A DNA stretch of 64,000 nucleotides from Bacillus sp. AFS015802. GTDB taxonomy: Bacteria > Bacillota > Bacilli > Bacillales > Bacillaceae_B. Under the pieces are notes generated by a model. The model worked only from the letters and a program-made list of their open reading frames with translations. It searched no databases and had not been told where the DNA came from. Positions 25,323-34,395 of the stretch are shown piece after piece. The translations under genes and the position numbers were made by a program. Positions within the stretch are counted from its first letter, which is position 1. Each line of letters begins with the position of its first letter. Location: assembly GCF_002561455.1 (NCBI RefSeq), contig NZ_NTUP01000001.1, positions 25,388 to 89,387 on the forward strand, read 5' to 3'.

Positions 25323-25937
25323 TTATAGAAGTTTAACGAAGTGATGCAGGACACGGGCTGTGAGTCCCCAGATGACTTTGTCCTGGTAGTAGTAAAAATG
25401 TTCTTTCATATTTCTCGCCTGCCAGTCGTAGTTTTCGCCACCGGGAATTTGTTTGTAGGGAAAGCTCTCTTCCGGTTCCATTTTGAATTTAATATTATAC
25501 AATTCCGGTTCTTTTTCACGCAGATAGGACAGGGGTGTTGTGAAAATCTCTTCCACCTCTGCTGAATTCGGCCGCAAATCTTCTAATGATACATTCAGCT
25601 TGCCTACATATGGATAAATGATTGTCCCAAATGGGGACACCATATAATCAAGTGGATAAATGTCCGAGATGGCATTCTCTCCAATGCCGAGTTCTTCAGA
25701 CGTCTCCCTCAAGGCAGCTGCCCTTTCATCGGAGTCACTCCGGTCGATTCTGCCACCCGGAAAACATATTTCCCCCGGCTGTCTTCTCATATTTAATGAT
25801 CGGACTTCAAATAGAACATGAATATCACCTTTCACTTCGATCAAAGGAAGTAGAATAGCATATTCAGAAAATGTTTCACTTCCCAACACTTTAGGCGTTC
25901 TGTCCTTAAAACGCATCAGCAGCTCGTTCACATCCAT
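25323..25937 (-). CDS. Nudix hydrolase, CoA pyrophosphatase type
   Basis: A 204-residue Nudix enzyme of the NudL/YeaB group that cleaves CoA and derivatives. The Nudix box runs GGRIDRSDSDERAAALRETS followed by EELG, with the metal-binding Glu residues in REtsEE. A UPF0035-type extension sits just before the box (RSLNMRRQPGEICFPGG). Start ATG 25937. It is a single gene downstream of the repeat element. Confidence 0.88.
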   Translation of the reverse strand: MDVNELLMRFKDRTPKVLGSETFSEYAILLPLIEVKGDIHVLFEVRSLNMRRQPGEICFPGGRIDRSDSDERAAALRETSEELGIGENAISDIYPLDYMVSPFGTIIYPYVGKLNVSLEDLRPNSAEVEEIFTTPLSYLREKEPELYNIKFKMEPEESFPYKQIPGGENYDWQARNMKEHFYYYQDKVIWGLTARVLHHFVKLL

Positions 25938-26130
25938 TCTAATCCCCCTAACGATAATCTATTCTATGATTTTCTTTATTATAGTATGAACGGAATATAA
26001 GACCAAACCATATGTATTCCACCGAAACATTACCACATATTACCACTGACTCTATGAAACTATGATATAATGATGATGCCTTCTGGATGAAGAGAAGGAC
26101 CTTCAGTCAAAATAGAAAGGATTTGAAAGC

Positions 26131-26745
26131 ATGTTTGGAAAAGTTGCTTCAGATGTATTAGGTTTAAGTGATATCGGCACGGTCATAAAGCCGATGGATT
26201 ACGACAAGGCCGATTCAGATGATTACATTATGCATGAAGATGGAGAAAAGATTTATTTCCTGATCAAATCCAAGTCCGATGAATACTGCTTTACAAACAA
26301 AGCCCTCATTCACTTGGACGGGACCAGTGCAGCAAGCAAGAAACGGGTGCTCCGCCGCCTGGATTATTATAAATATCAACTCTCGAATGTCCTCCTTGAA
26401 ACGGCAGGAACGGTCGATCTGGATGTTGAAATCAAGTTTAAGATCGGATCGGAAATCTATTCAATCGATGTTCATAAAAAACACTTAACAGAAGTTAAAG
26501 ATCTATATAAATCCCTAATAAAAATCGGTGAGATCACGACTGACAATGGCATCTATTCTTCCTTCGCCAATGAGAGTCTTCAACTTGCTTCCTCAACATT
26601 GGGACAGGTAAAGACCGAAGATGCGAATATAGTCGGGCAGTTTAAAGAGGTTAATCAATATGCCTTCAATTGGCTGTCAGATAAAAAGAAAGAATTTACC
26701 CTGAAAGACTTTGGTTTCGTATTTGAAAAATTCATACAAAACTAA
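26131..26745 (+). CDS. yvbH: YvbH-like bacterial PH-domain protein
   Basis: A 204-residue protein with an N-terminal bacterial pleckstrin-homology-like domain (about residues 1-125) and a C-terminal helical YvbH oligomerisation region (about 140-204, ending KKEFTLKDFGFVFEKFIQ). It is cytosolic by pattern. The role is unknown. Start ATG 26131 is preceded by AAAGGA. It is a single gene. Confidence 0.85.
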   Translation: MFGKVASDVLGLSDIGTVIKPMDYDKADSDDYIMHEDGEKIYFLIKSKSDEYCFTNKALIHLDGTSAASKKRVLRRLDYYKYQLSNVLLETAGTVDLDVEIKFKIGSEIYSIDVHKKHLTEVKDLYKSLIKIGEITTDNGIYSSFANESLQLASSTLGQVKTEDANIVGQFKEVNQYAFNWLSDKKKEFTLKDFGFVFEKFIQN

Positions 26746-26753
26746 TTTGTATC

Positions 26754-26782
26754 ATCCGGCTGGGATTCAGCCGGATTTTTTC
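26754..26782 (+). terminator. Terminator of yvbH
   Basis: A 9-bp GC-rich stem ATCCGGCTG/CAGCCGGAT, 5-base loop, then T6. Its edge overlaps the stop of the converging efflux gene. Confidence 0.92.
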
Positions 26783-27764
26783 ATGGAACATCGGGTACTT
26801 GTGTGCCTTTCCACTCCTGAACCCCATCATCTTCAATGATTCCCAACGTAACATCCGCTATATCAGGATCAGCTATTAACTTATCATGGATCGCAAACTT
26901 AATATCATCCGCTTCAGAGAGAGGTAACCCCTTCTTTAATTCAAGATACGATTCCACATGATAATAGCGGCCCTCCTGGGTGATCCTCAACTTAAAGATG
27001 TCGATGACAGCTTCATGTTCAAAAATAGCTGCGGCAATCCTGTCTTCCACTTCCTTTGGTGCTGCAACCCCAATCAGACCGACCATATTATCATAGCCGA
27101 CCCTGAAGGCGACCCCCACCATCAGGAACCCAATCATAATCGTCACAATCCCGTCCAGGAGTTGGAACGGAGAGAAATACGAAACAAGCACCGCTATCAA
27201 TGCAAGTATGGCACCCGATACAGCGACCAAGTCTTCATAGAAAACCAGTCTGGTTGGTGGTGCTGCCCGCTTTACGTACTTGAAGGCACCCGTTACAATC
27301 CCAGCTCCCCTGCTTTCCACGCGGGCTTCCTCACTGATTTCCTTCATCACTTTAAAAAGGATCGTTCCATCGATAATAATGTTCAAAAGCAATACGGAAA
27401 CATTTATCCATATCCCTTTAACATCTGCAGGATGCTTGAGTAGATGAAACCCTTCCCTAATGGTTTCATAAGCCATGACCGAAACGACAATGACCGCAAT
27501 CATACAGAAGAGATTGATCACGCGTCCGAAACCAGTAGGAAACTTTTCCGTCGGCCTTTTCTCTGAAAGTACACTTCCGATGAACACAAATCCTTGATTG
27601 ACCGCATCGGCTAAGGAGTGCATGGCCGATGCAAACATGGCACCACTCCCACTGATGAAGAACGCCGCCCCCTTTGCGATCGCAAGGATCCCATTCCCCA
27701 CCATAGCAAAGAACGAAGATTTGTTTCCTTTTTTCACTAAAGAGAAAAATGACTCTTTACTCAC
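26781..27764 (-). CDS. Cation diffusion facilitator family transporter
   Basis: Metal2+/H+ antiporter, 327 residues, with six transmembrane helices and a C-terminal cytoplasmic domain. Helix 2 carries SAMHSLADAVNQGFVF with the His/Asp pair of the metal site, but Asn-Gln follow where many zinc transporters have HxxxD, so metal selectivity is uncertain. Helix 5 is weaker in metal ligands. The start is probably GTG 27764, after GCGGTGA; GTG 27773 is very close to the same site. It is a single gene. Confidence 0.85.
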   Translation of the reverse strand: MSKESFFSLVKKGNKSSFFAMVGNGILAIAKGAAFFISGSGAMFASAMHSLADAVNQGFVFIGSVLSEKRPTEKFPTGFGRVINLFCMIAVIVVSVMAYETIREGFHLLKHPADVKGIWINVSVLLLNIIIDGTILFKVMKEISEEARVESRGAGIVTGAFKYVKRAAPPTRLVFYEDLVAVSGAILALIAVLVSYFSPFQLLDGIVTIMIGFLMVGVAFRVGYDNMVGLIGVAAPKEVEDRIAAAIFEHEAVIDIFKLRITQEGRYYHVESYLELKKGLPLSEADDIKFAIHDKLIADPDIADVTLGIIEDDGVQEWKGTQVPDVP

Positions 27765-27922
27765 GAAGCTCACCGCCTTACGGTATTTTTAATCTTACAG
27801 GTAGTATCCCTCAACTCTGTACTTTCATAAGTCAATTGACGAACCTTTTGAGCTTTTCTATACTGTAACAATGAGTATGAAATCATAAGAATTCGAATCT
27901 ATTCAGGTCAGGAGTACAAACC

Positions 27923-28984
27923 ATGGACTTTACCATTCAGCATCTATCTTTTTATTTAATCCAGGTAGAAGGAAAAGGCGAAGAAGCCGATAAACGACAT
28001 AAGCACTTCCAAACGTTAACAGGGGCTGAGTATGAAGAGAGCCCTCTCAAAAGCTTTTTGGACGGAGAGTTGACGAAAATTGTCAAGAGAAAGGTAGACA
28101 GGCATTCAAAGTCAGAATCCGCTCCCACTAAAATCGGCCGTTTTGTTGTAGAACCCGGTCATGAGCTGACTTCGAATCCAAACTATAATTTATTTCACCG
28201 CACCCGTTATGCCGAGAATATAGAGGGTTTTCGAGAAGCGTGTGATCAGATTGTCCAAATGTACATAGAGGCGAGCGCCATTCGCGGGGGGGCTTTCCTG
28301 GTGGCTACCGCAAAGCTGACCAAATTCTTTGACGATCCCTTTTTGTTCATCATGAAATGTGATTTTGAACCAAAGGTTGCTACCATCACAGATGAAGCGA
28401 CCCTGATTCATAATGTCGAAATGGCGATTACGACGAAAAATATGAAATCCATCCAATATCCCTACATGCCTGAGGAAGGCATGATGGACTCTGCCGAAAT
28501 CAAGATCCATCAAGCGTCACATGCGAGGTACTTTGAAGATTTCTTGAAATGGGTCGAGTATGAAAAGTCCATGCCCGAAATCGTGAAATCCCAAGTTTAC
28601 GGGATGGTGAAGGAACATATCTCCGAAACGTACGCAGAAGAAAGTGACGAACGGGTCGAATTTGAAGAAGCCGTGGAAGAATGGGCGATCAGCCCTAAAA
28701 GGGAGCTTCAGGAAAGATTCACGACAGAGCAGGTTGTTGAAGCCACCTCACAAATCGTCGAGCAGTCCCCTGAAGTCGAGCTGAAAGTGAAGCTTGACCA
28801 TGTTTCCGTGAAAGCCCTGCTTTCGGACTTTGGTGACAGCATTCATTTGGCGAAAGTGAACGGGCGTTACGTCCTCATGATCGAAAGTGAATCCGTCATG
28901 TTTGAAAAAGGTTTCTCCCCGCTGGAATTCTTAAAGCCTGACGAACTGCATGAAGTGATTCAGCGTATACAGGATAAGGAATAA
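27923..28984 (+). CDS. DUF3900 family protein
   Basis: A 353-residue soluble protein that matches the Bacillus-restricted DUF3900 family. Its layout resembles the nucleoid-associated NdpA/NA37 family: an N-terminal domain with IQHLSFYLIQVEG, a central helical region with FHRTRYAENIEGFREA, and a C-terminal beta segment with VKALLSDFGDSIHLAKVNG. The role is unknown. ATG 27923 follows AGGAG. A terminator is directly downstream. Confidence 0.78.
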   Translation: MDFTIQHLSFYLIQVEGKGEEADKRHKHFQTLTGAEYEESPLKSFLDGELTKIVKRKVDRHSKSESAPTKIGRFVVEPGHELTSNPNYNLFHRTRYAENIEGFREACDQIVQMYIEASAIRGGAFLVATAKLTKFFDDPFLFIMKCDFEPKVATITDEATLIHNVEMAITTKNMKSIQYPYMPEEGMMDSAEIKIHQASHARYFEDFLKWVEYEKSMPEIVKSQVYGMVKEHISETYAEESDERVEFEEAVEEWAISPKRELQERFTTEQVVEATSQIVEQSPEVELKVKLDHVSVKALLSDFGDSIHLAKVNGRYVLMIESESVMFEKGFSPLEFLKPDELHEVIQRIQDKE

Positions 28985-28989
28985 GGTGG

Positions 28990-29017
28990 AGCCATGTTTA
29001 ATCACATGGCTTTTTTT
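28990..29017 (+). terminator. Terminator of the DUF3900 gene
   Basis: Stem AGCCATGT/ACATGGCT with a 6-base loop followed by T7. Confidence 0.9.
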
Positions 29018-29141
29018 AAATGATTTTTCTGAGGAGTGAATACATTTAACATTAGATGTGGATTTCTCTTGTACAAATAAGCAATATAAAATAAAATTTA
29101 GTAAGAAAATTCTTTATCTTTCGAGAAAATGGGGATGACAG

Positions 29142-29969
29142 ATGCTTACTTCGAAACAGCTTGAAGAAATGAAAGATCTTCAGAAAGTCTGCGAGACTTT
29201 TGAAGGTATCAACTTAAAATTAAACTGGGAAATGCTTAAAAAAAGACAGAACGATCAAGATGATTTCCTTCTCTACAAAGACAACAATCTGATTGGGTTC
29301 TTGGGTTTATACGGTTTTGGCGATTCGTACGAATTATGTGGAATGATCCACCCGGATTTCCGCCGTCAGCACCTATTTCAAGAACTATTCGAAATGGCTT
29401 TACGATCTTTGGAAAATCGACCTGTTCACAAGCTCTTACTCAATATTCCAGGGTCATCGGCTTCCGGGAAGGGATTTGTATCACAAACAAAAGCAGCGTA
29501 TGAATTTACAGAATACGAAATGAAATGGAATAAGAAAAGCTTAGTCTTAGACACTGATACGGTCAGTCTAAGAACAGCGGGTGAGCATGATATAGAAACC
29601 ATCATCGACCTTGATGAACAATGCTTCCATGTGGTCAGGAAAGATGCTGAATCCTACACAAAAAGATTATTCCATGAATCAAAGGACAGCCATCTCATGA
29701 TCCTCTTTGAAGAGAAGCCGGTAGGGAAGATAAGGGTTCAAAGAACGGACCATAAGAGCTTCATTTATGGCTTTGCCATCTTCCCCTCTTTTCAAGGAAG
29801 GGGAATCGGTAGAAAGGCATTATCCCAAGTAGTGATGCAGGAATCTAAATGGACGGATGATATTTACCTGGATGTGGCAGCCACGAACAGCAAGGCGCTG
29901 AAACTTTACGAATCCAGTGGTTTTCAGACCTTCTATAGTCAGGATTACTATCATTATCCCACTCAATAA
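29142..29969 (+). CDS. Tandem-GNAT N-acetyltransferase
   Basis: A 275-residue protein with two GNAT folds. The first (about 1-130, with MIHPDFRRQHLFQELF) has a degenerate acetyl-CoA loop. The second (about 145-275) has the canonical Q-x-x-G-x-G-x-A loop in FQGRGIGRKAL and the C-terminal beta-bulge LDVAATNSKALKLYESSGF. The substrate cannot be predicted. Start ATG 29142. It is a single gene. Confidence 0.87.
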   Translation: MLTSKQLEEMKDLQKVCETFEGINLKLNWEMLKKRQNDQDDFLLYKDNNLIGFLGLYGFGDSYELCGMIHPDFRRQHLFQELFEMALRSLENRPVHKLLLNIPGSSASGKGFVSQTKAAYEFTEYEMKWNKKSLVLDTDTVSLRTAGEHDIETIIDLDEQCFHVVRKDAESYTKRLFHESKDSHLMILFEEKPVGKIRVQRTDHKSFIYGFAIFPSFQGRGIGRKALSQVVMQESKWTDDIYLDVAATNSKALKLYESSGFQTFYSQDYYHYPTQ

Positions 29970-29977
29970 ACAGGTAT

Positions 29978-30010
29978 AGGACAGTGGCATTCCCAGCCAC
30001 TGTCCTTATT
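29978..30010. terminator. Bidirectional terminator
   Basis: An 11-bp perfect stem AGGACAGTGGC/GCCACTGTCCT between the acetyltransferase gene and converging ysnB. The T-run is short on both sides. Confidence 0.65.
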
Positions 30011-30497
30011 AATGATAAAATGTATGTTCCACTTTCCATGTATCCTCAATCGTTAATATCCCATGAGAGAAATACGGCAGCTTCCGTTTATCCGTGGGAG
30101 ATCCAGGGTTGAAAAGAAGGACTCCTTTCATAAACCGTGAAAAAGGGATGTGAGAATGACCAAAGATGATCACATCCACTTCATCTTCTTCAAAGGCTTC
30201 AAGGGCTCTCTTTTCGGTCGTCTTTCCTTTCCCGTCCCCATGCACCACACCAATCTTCAGGCCATTCTTCTGGACGATCCTCTTTTTGGGAAGAAGGGAT
30301 TGAAGTTCAGCGCTATCGACATTACCGGCCACGGCAATCAGTTCCCCGTAACCCACAAATTCCTTATATACATCAAGGGTCTGAAAATCCCCGCCATGAA
30401 TGATGAGGTCGCACTCCGTTAGATCTTGTTGAAGCCGATCAGGCAGTCCCCTCCCGTTTCTTGGCATATGGGTATCAGAAACAATGACAATCTTCAT
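30009..30497 (-). CDS. ysnB: YsnB-like metallophosphoesterase
   Basis: A 162-residue calcineurin-like phosphoesterase of the YfcE/MJ0936 type. The metal motifs are all present: SDTHMPRNGRG (Asp, His), IHGGDFQ (GD), VAGNVD (GNxD), VVHGDGKG and FGHSHIP (GHxH). The substrate is likely a small phosphodiester. ATG 30497 follows AAAGGAG and lies one base after the stop of the MetRS gene, so the two are cotranscribed under the T-box. Confidence 0.92.
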   Translation of the reverse strand: MKIVIVSDTHMPRNGRGLPDRLQQDLTECDLIIHGGDFQTLDVYKEFVGYGELIAVAGNVDSAELQSLLPKKRIVQKNGLKIGVVHGDGKGKTTEKRALEAFEEDEVDVIIFGHSHIPFSRFMKGVLLFNPGSPTDKRKLPYFSHGILTIEDTWKVEHTFYH

Positions 30498-30498
30498 A

Positions 30499-32151
30499 TC
30501 ATTCTCCTTTTGTCTTCTCCTTTGATTTTGCATTCAATCTTTCCCGCTCTTCCTCAATCTTTTCCAGTTCTATGCGGTTAAACAACGGAGAAGTGTGGGA
30601 AATAGCCAGTTTCAAAGGCAGGGATACTTGATTCCACCCTGATTGCCGGCTCATACTTATTTGTTCCGCTAATTTAGACGCAGTGAAAGGTAAAAAGGGC
30701 TCAATGATCTTTTGCAGATTACCAATCACATATAAGAAATCTTCCAGTACCCTTTTGCCTTCCTCCCTATTTTCTTTTATTACTACCCAAGGTTTCAATT
30801 CATCAAAACGTTTATTGGTCCAGCGAATCAATTCAAATGTCTCTTCCAGCCCCTGGCGAATGCTTCCTTCTTCTATTAGCTGTCCCACACTTCTGAATGT
30901 TTCTTTCACTTTTCCCTCGACAGTGCTGTCGGCATTTTCTATCAAGATGCATGATCCAAACTCTTTTTCATAGAATTTTACCGTACGTTGAATCAGATTT
31001 CCAAAGGCGCCCAAAAGCTCACTGTTATGACTGTAAATGAACTCTCTCCATGAAAAGTCAGCATCCCTTTTTTCAGGAGCATTAATGGTTAGAAAATAGC
31101 GAATCGTATCAGGATGATAGTCAGCAAGAAGATCCTTCACCCAGACCGCCCAATTACCGCTCGTCGAGATTTTCCTTTTTTCCAAGGTTAAGTATTCATT
31201 CGACACAATGTAATCGGGTAAATTGGGTTCGTCAATGCCCATCAGTACCGCCGGCCATATGATGGTATGAAACGGAATATTATCCTTTCCATGTACATAA
31301 TAGGATGTCGTCCCCTCCCTCCAATATTCGGTCCAGTCATATCCATGTTCTGATGCCCACTTCTTAGATGCACTCAAATATCCACTCACAGCTTCTATCC
31401 ACACATAGATTTTCTTGTCCCGGTAGCCTTCTATCGGTACCTTCACACCATTTTCTAAATCTCTTGTGACGGGCCGGTCCTTTAATCCTTCTTTGAGATA
31501 GCGAGTGGTCAGCTGGATGGCATTCTCCCTCCACTCTCCACTATGTTCGTTCAATAATTGCTCAAGCCTCCCTTGCAATTTGGATAGAGCAAAGTACAAG
31601 TGTTTCGTTTTTTCAAGAATCGGTTCTTGGCCGCAGAGTTTACAGCTTTTATCCAATAAATCCGTCGGATCGAGTACAGTCGAGCAGTTATCACATTGAT
31701 CTCCCCTTGCCTTCGAACCACAAACGGGACACGTTCCTTCCACGAAACGGTCAGGGAGGAATCGGCGATCATTCATGCAGTAAACCTGCTCTACTTCCTT
31801 TTCATAGAGCCACCCCCGTTCATAAAGGAGGGTAAAGATCCTTTGTACCTCTTCATGATGGTGATCATGATCGGTCCTTGTGTATTCATCATAATGGAAC
31901 CCAAGTGCTTGAAAACATGCTAAAAATTCCTTATGATATCGATTGGCGACTTCCTCGACACTCGTTCCTTCCTGACTTGCACGGATCCCTATCGGTGTCC
32001 CGTTGCAATCACTTCCTGACACGTAAAGAACATTTTCACCCTTCATACGATAATAGCGGGCAATGATGTCCCCTGGCAATAACGCAGCGATATGCCCCAA
32101 ATGCAGGGACCCATTGGCGTAAGGCCAAGCCCCCCCTATAAAAACAGTCAT
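30499..32151 (-). CDS. metG: Methionyl-tRNA synthetase, short form with zinc knuckles
   Basis: A class I synthetase of 550 residues charging tRNA-Met. HLGH is at residues 17-20 of the mature start, and the KMSKS equivalent is degenerate (KISTS in LEKRKISTSGN). The connective insert has two zinc knuckles: CPVC with CDNC, and CKLC. The C-terminal tRNA-binding EMAP-like domain of the usual Bacillus MetS (about 660 residues) is missing. These features resemble the MetRS2 class seen as a second copy in some Firmicutes. ATG 32151 follows GAGGAGGAAGG. It is controlled by a T-box and followed by ysnB. Confidence 0.93.
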   Translation of the reverse strand: MTVFIGGAWPYANGSLHLGHIAALLPGDIIARYYRMKGENVLYVSGSDCNGTPIGIRASQEGTSVEEVANRYHKEFLACFQALGFHYDEYTRTDHDHHHEEVQRIFTLLYERGWLYEKEVEQVYCMNDRRFLPDRFVEGTCPVCGSKARGDQCDNCSTVLDPTDLLDKSCKLCGQEPILEKTKHLYFALSKLQGRLEQLLNEHSGEWRENAIQLTTRYLKEGLKDRPVTRDLENGVKVPIEGYRDKKIYVWIEAVSGYLSASKKWASEHGYDWTEYWREGTTSYYVHGKDNIPFHTIIWPAVLMGIDEPNLPDYIVSNEYLTLEKRKISTSGNWAVWVKDLLADYHPDTIRYFLTINAPEKRDADFSWREFIYSHNSELLGAFGNLIQRTVKFYEKEFGSCILIENADSTVEGKVKETFRSVGQLIEEGSIRQGLEETFELIRWTNKRFDELKPWVVIKENREEGKRVLEDFLYVIGNLQKIIEPFLPFTASKLAEQISMSRQSGWNQVSLPLKLAISHTSPLFNRIELEKIEEERERLNAKSKEKTKGE

Positions 32152-32173
32152 ACGATCCTTCCTCCTCTTCAAT

Positions 32174-32475
32174 ATAAAAAAACCCCTCGTCCTACAGATA
32201 TCGAAAGACATCCAAGGACGAGGGGTTAAGCTCGTGTTACCACCTTAGTTCATAGCTTGCTCACACAAGACTACCTCAACAAGTACGGAGCTAAAAGCTC
32301 TTATACCGTGGCAATGATAACGGACGCCCATCCCCGTTCCACCCTACACCAAGAAGGTTCGAATAGAATGCTCCGAGACCATTTTCCAAAATGGGTCTCC
32401 CTGCTTCTTTTCAGCTTCCGAAGCTCTCTGATAAGGGAACCCATCATGTACTCTTCTCATCAACGCACAAGTAGA
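32174..32475 (-). promoter_or_regulatory. T-box riboswitch upstream of metG
   Basis: The tRNA-sensing leader contains the antiterminator T-box AAGGTGGTAACACG (complement at 32231-32247) and the terminator formed by CCCCTCGTCC and GGACGAGGGG with T7 (32176-32228). Stem I carries AGTA and an AGAGAG bulge, and the 3' side reads GGAAAATGG. The AUG at 32380-32382 (complement CAT) is the probable Met specifier; it is one base off the strict GAA-NNN spacing. Confidence 0.9.
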
Positions 32476-32482
32476 TTTGATT

Positions 32483-32512
32483 ATATTATGCCACTTTTCC
32501 AAAAAAATGCAA
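32483..32512 (-). promoter_or_regulatory. Candidate SigA promoter of the metG T-box transcript
   Basis: TTGCAT (32507-32512) and TAATAT (32483-32488) with an 18-base spacer on the minus strand, just ahead of the leader. Confidence 0.55.
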
Positions 32513-32608
32513 CATTCTTTTCAAGGTTTTCTTTACAGGGATTAGTGGAAAAGTGAAGGGACGAACATCTTTTTGAAAAACATATTAGCAGAATGGAGGT
32601 GAGCCCTG

Positions 32609-33205
32609 TTGTTTTCGATGCAAAAGCAATTCAAGCGTCCGAATGGAATCCTTGGCTGGTTTGTGGGGAAGGTAATGGAGTTTGATAATCGAAAAATAAA
32701 CAACTGGTCGATTAAACAATTGTCCATAAAAAATGGTGAACGGATCCTTGAGGTAGGATATGGTCCGGGCTATTGTATCAAACGAATTTCAAATCGCTTT
32801 CCCGATACCCTTGTGGATGGGGTCGATATATCCGAAACGATGAAAGAAACCGCACAAAGTAAGAACCACAAAGCCATAGAAAAGGGCAAGGTTCGCCTGT
32901 TTGTGAAAGACATTACCAGATTTGAGTTAGACAATGTGCAGTACGATCGCATTTTCTCCGTCAATAATTATCCCCTGTGGAATGACCGAAAAAAATCACT
33001 CAGTCATCTATACAAGATGCTGAAAAAAGAAGGAACCCTGCTCATCACCGTCCAGCCCCGCGGGGATGAAGAAACCGATAGCAGGGCTAGGCGCTATGGT
33101 GATGAGATAGCTCAGTCTTTACAGGAAGCAGGGTTTAAAGACATCACGCTTTCTTATAAACATGTAAAACCGGCTCTGACCGTCTGCGTGAAGTGTGTGA
33201 AGTAA
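32609..33205 (+). CDS. Class I SAM-dependent methyltransferase
   Basis: A 198-residue Rossmann-fold methyltransferase. Motif I is ILEVGYGPGYCIKRI, followed by the acidic residue ending strand 2 in LVDGVDISETMK, and a motif IV region YDRIFSVNNYPLW. The substrate is unknown; the order resembles small UbiE-like enzymes. It starts at TTG 32609, seven bases after GGAGGTG. It is divergent from metG and followed by a terminator. Confidence 0.88.
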   Translation: MFSMQKQFKRPNGILGWFVGKVMEFDNRKINNWSIKQLSIKNGERILEVGYGPGYCIKRISNRFPDTLVDGVDISETMKETAQSKNHKAIEKGKVRLFVKDITRFELDNVQYDRIFSVNNYPLWNDRKKSLSHLYKMLKKEGTLLITVQPRGDEETDSRARRYGDEIAQSLQEAGFKDITLSYKHVKPALTVCVKCVK

Positions 33206-33208
33206 AAG

Positions 33209-33250
33209 TAAGCCCCCTATAGAGAGGATCCATCTCAACAGGGGGCTTCC
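33209..33250. terminator. Hairpin between methyltransferase and small lipoprotein genes
   Basis: AAGCCCCC (33210-33217) and GGGGGCTT (33241-33248) form a strong GC stem around a 23-base loop that holds a minor hairpin. No long T-run is present. Confidence 0.6.
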
Positions 33251-33296
33251 ATACATAATTAAACAGCCGGCCATATAAGGACCGACTGTACCTTTA

Positions 33297-33452
33297 TTAC
33301 TGTTCCGTGTTGCTTTCGTCTGTGCTGCTTTCTTCATCCATGTTCTCTTCCGTACCTGTGTCTTCTTCTGAGTCGCTGCTGCATCCGGCTGCAAATGTTA
33401 CTACTGATAGAGCTGTCATTAACATTAATAACCACTTTTTCATACTTTTCAT
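33297..33452 (-). CDS. Small acidic lipoprotein
   Basis: A 51-residue precursor with a lipoprotein signal (MKSMKKWLLMLMTALSVVTF, lipobox FAAGC, Cys24). The mature peptide of 28 residues is nearly all Ser, Thr, Glu, Asp and Gln. ATG 33452 follows AGGAGG with 8-base spacing. No family is recognised. Such short, disordered lipoproteins are common in Bacillus, and the function is unknown. Confidence 0.7.
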   Translation of the reverse strand: MKSMKKWLLMLMTALSVVTFAAGCSSDSEEDTGTEENMDEESSTDESNTEQ

Positions 33453-33603
33453 TTTAATAGCCTCCTGTTATGATGCTTTGTTCAACTACATCTCTATCAT
33501 ACTGATTTTCCAGGGGAAAAGAAGGCTATTTACCTTTATTTAACATACATTTAGAATCCGTTAATCTACTCCCGGAGAAATTTACAAAATAATCAGTCAT
33601 CAT

Positions 33604-34395
33604 TTACGAATGGAGGGCACCCGTCTTAGAAGCCCCTATCAGATCCTTGATCTCATCTAATGAATCTTTCTGGATCAGGTCGATGATTTTGCTTCCTACC
33701 ACTACTCCATCACAGTATCTGCCCATATTACGAACGTGGTCCGGAGTGGAAATTCCAAACCCAGCTAGAACCGGGACAGGGCTGTTTTCCTTCAGTTTGT
33801 TCAAATGGGTGGCAATATTGTCTGCAAAACCATCACGCGTACCGGTGATCCCATTGATGGTTACGGCATAAAGGAACCCTTCCGTGACAGATGCTAATTC
33901 ACGGATTCTTTCCAATGGACTTGTCAGCGTGGCGAGCTGGATCACGGCGATTTCATTTTCTTGAGCCGGGTCCCGGATAAGATCATGATGCTCGAGAGGA
34001 AGGTCCGGAATGATGACTCCGTCCACTCCGGCATCTTGACAATCACGGAAGAAGTGTTCCACCCCGTATTTGTAAACAGGATTGATATATGTCATAAACA
34101 CCAAGGGGATCCCGATTTCTTCCCTTCTTTCTTTTAGCGAATCGAGCACCTTTTGGAGTGTCGTCCCATCCTGCAAAGCCCTCTTCCCGGCTTCTTGAAT
34201 GGTCGGGCCGTCCGCAACGGGATCTGAAAACGGGACTCCCACTTCAATGGCCGTCGCCCCTCTTTCTTCAAGCATCTTCAAGTTAGAGATGAACACATCC
34301 ATCCCACCGTCACCTGCCATCACATAAGGAATGAATAGCTTATGACCCTTATCAAGCTCGGTTTGCAGCGTGGTTTCCAGAAATTTTTTACCCAT
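33604..34395 (-). CDS. trpA: Tryptophan synthase alpha subunit
   Basis: Cleaves indole-3-glycerol phosphate to indole and G3P; 263 residues, TIM barrel. Catalytic Glu in [18 protein letters not shown] and Asp in [12 protein letters not shown] are both present, as is the phosphate-binding GFGIST and GVVVGS. ATG 34395 overlaps the trpB end by eight bases. It is the last gene of the trp operon. Confidence 0.97.
   Translation of the reverse strand: MGKKFLETTLQTELDKGHKLFIPYVMAGDGGMDVFISNLKMLEERGATAIEVGVPFSDPVADGPTIQEAGKRALQDGTTLQKVLDSLKERREEIGIPLVFMTYINPVYKYGVEHFFRDCQDAGVDGVIIPDLPLEHHDLIRDPAQENEIAVIQLATLTSPLERIRELASVTEGFLYAVTINGITGTRDGFADNIATHLNKLKENSPVPVLAGFGISTPDHVRNMGRYCDGVVVGSKIIDLIQKDSLDEIKDLIGASKTGALHS

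Noticed and set aside
28190..28513. 107-codon minus-strand ORF inside the DUF3900 gene
   Set aside because: Antisense shadow; no ribosome binding site and no similarity seen.
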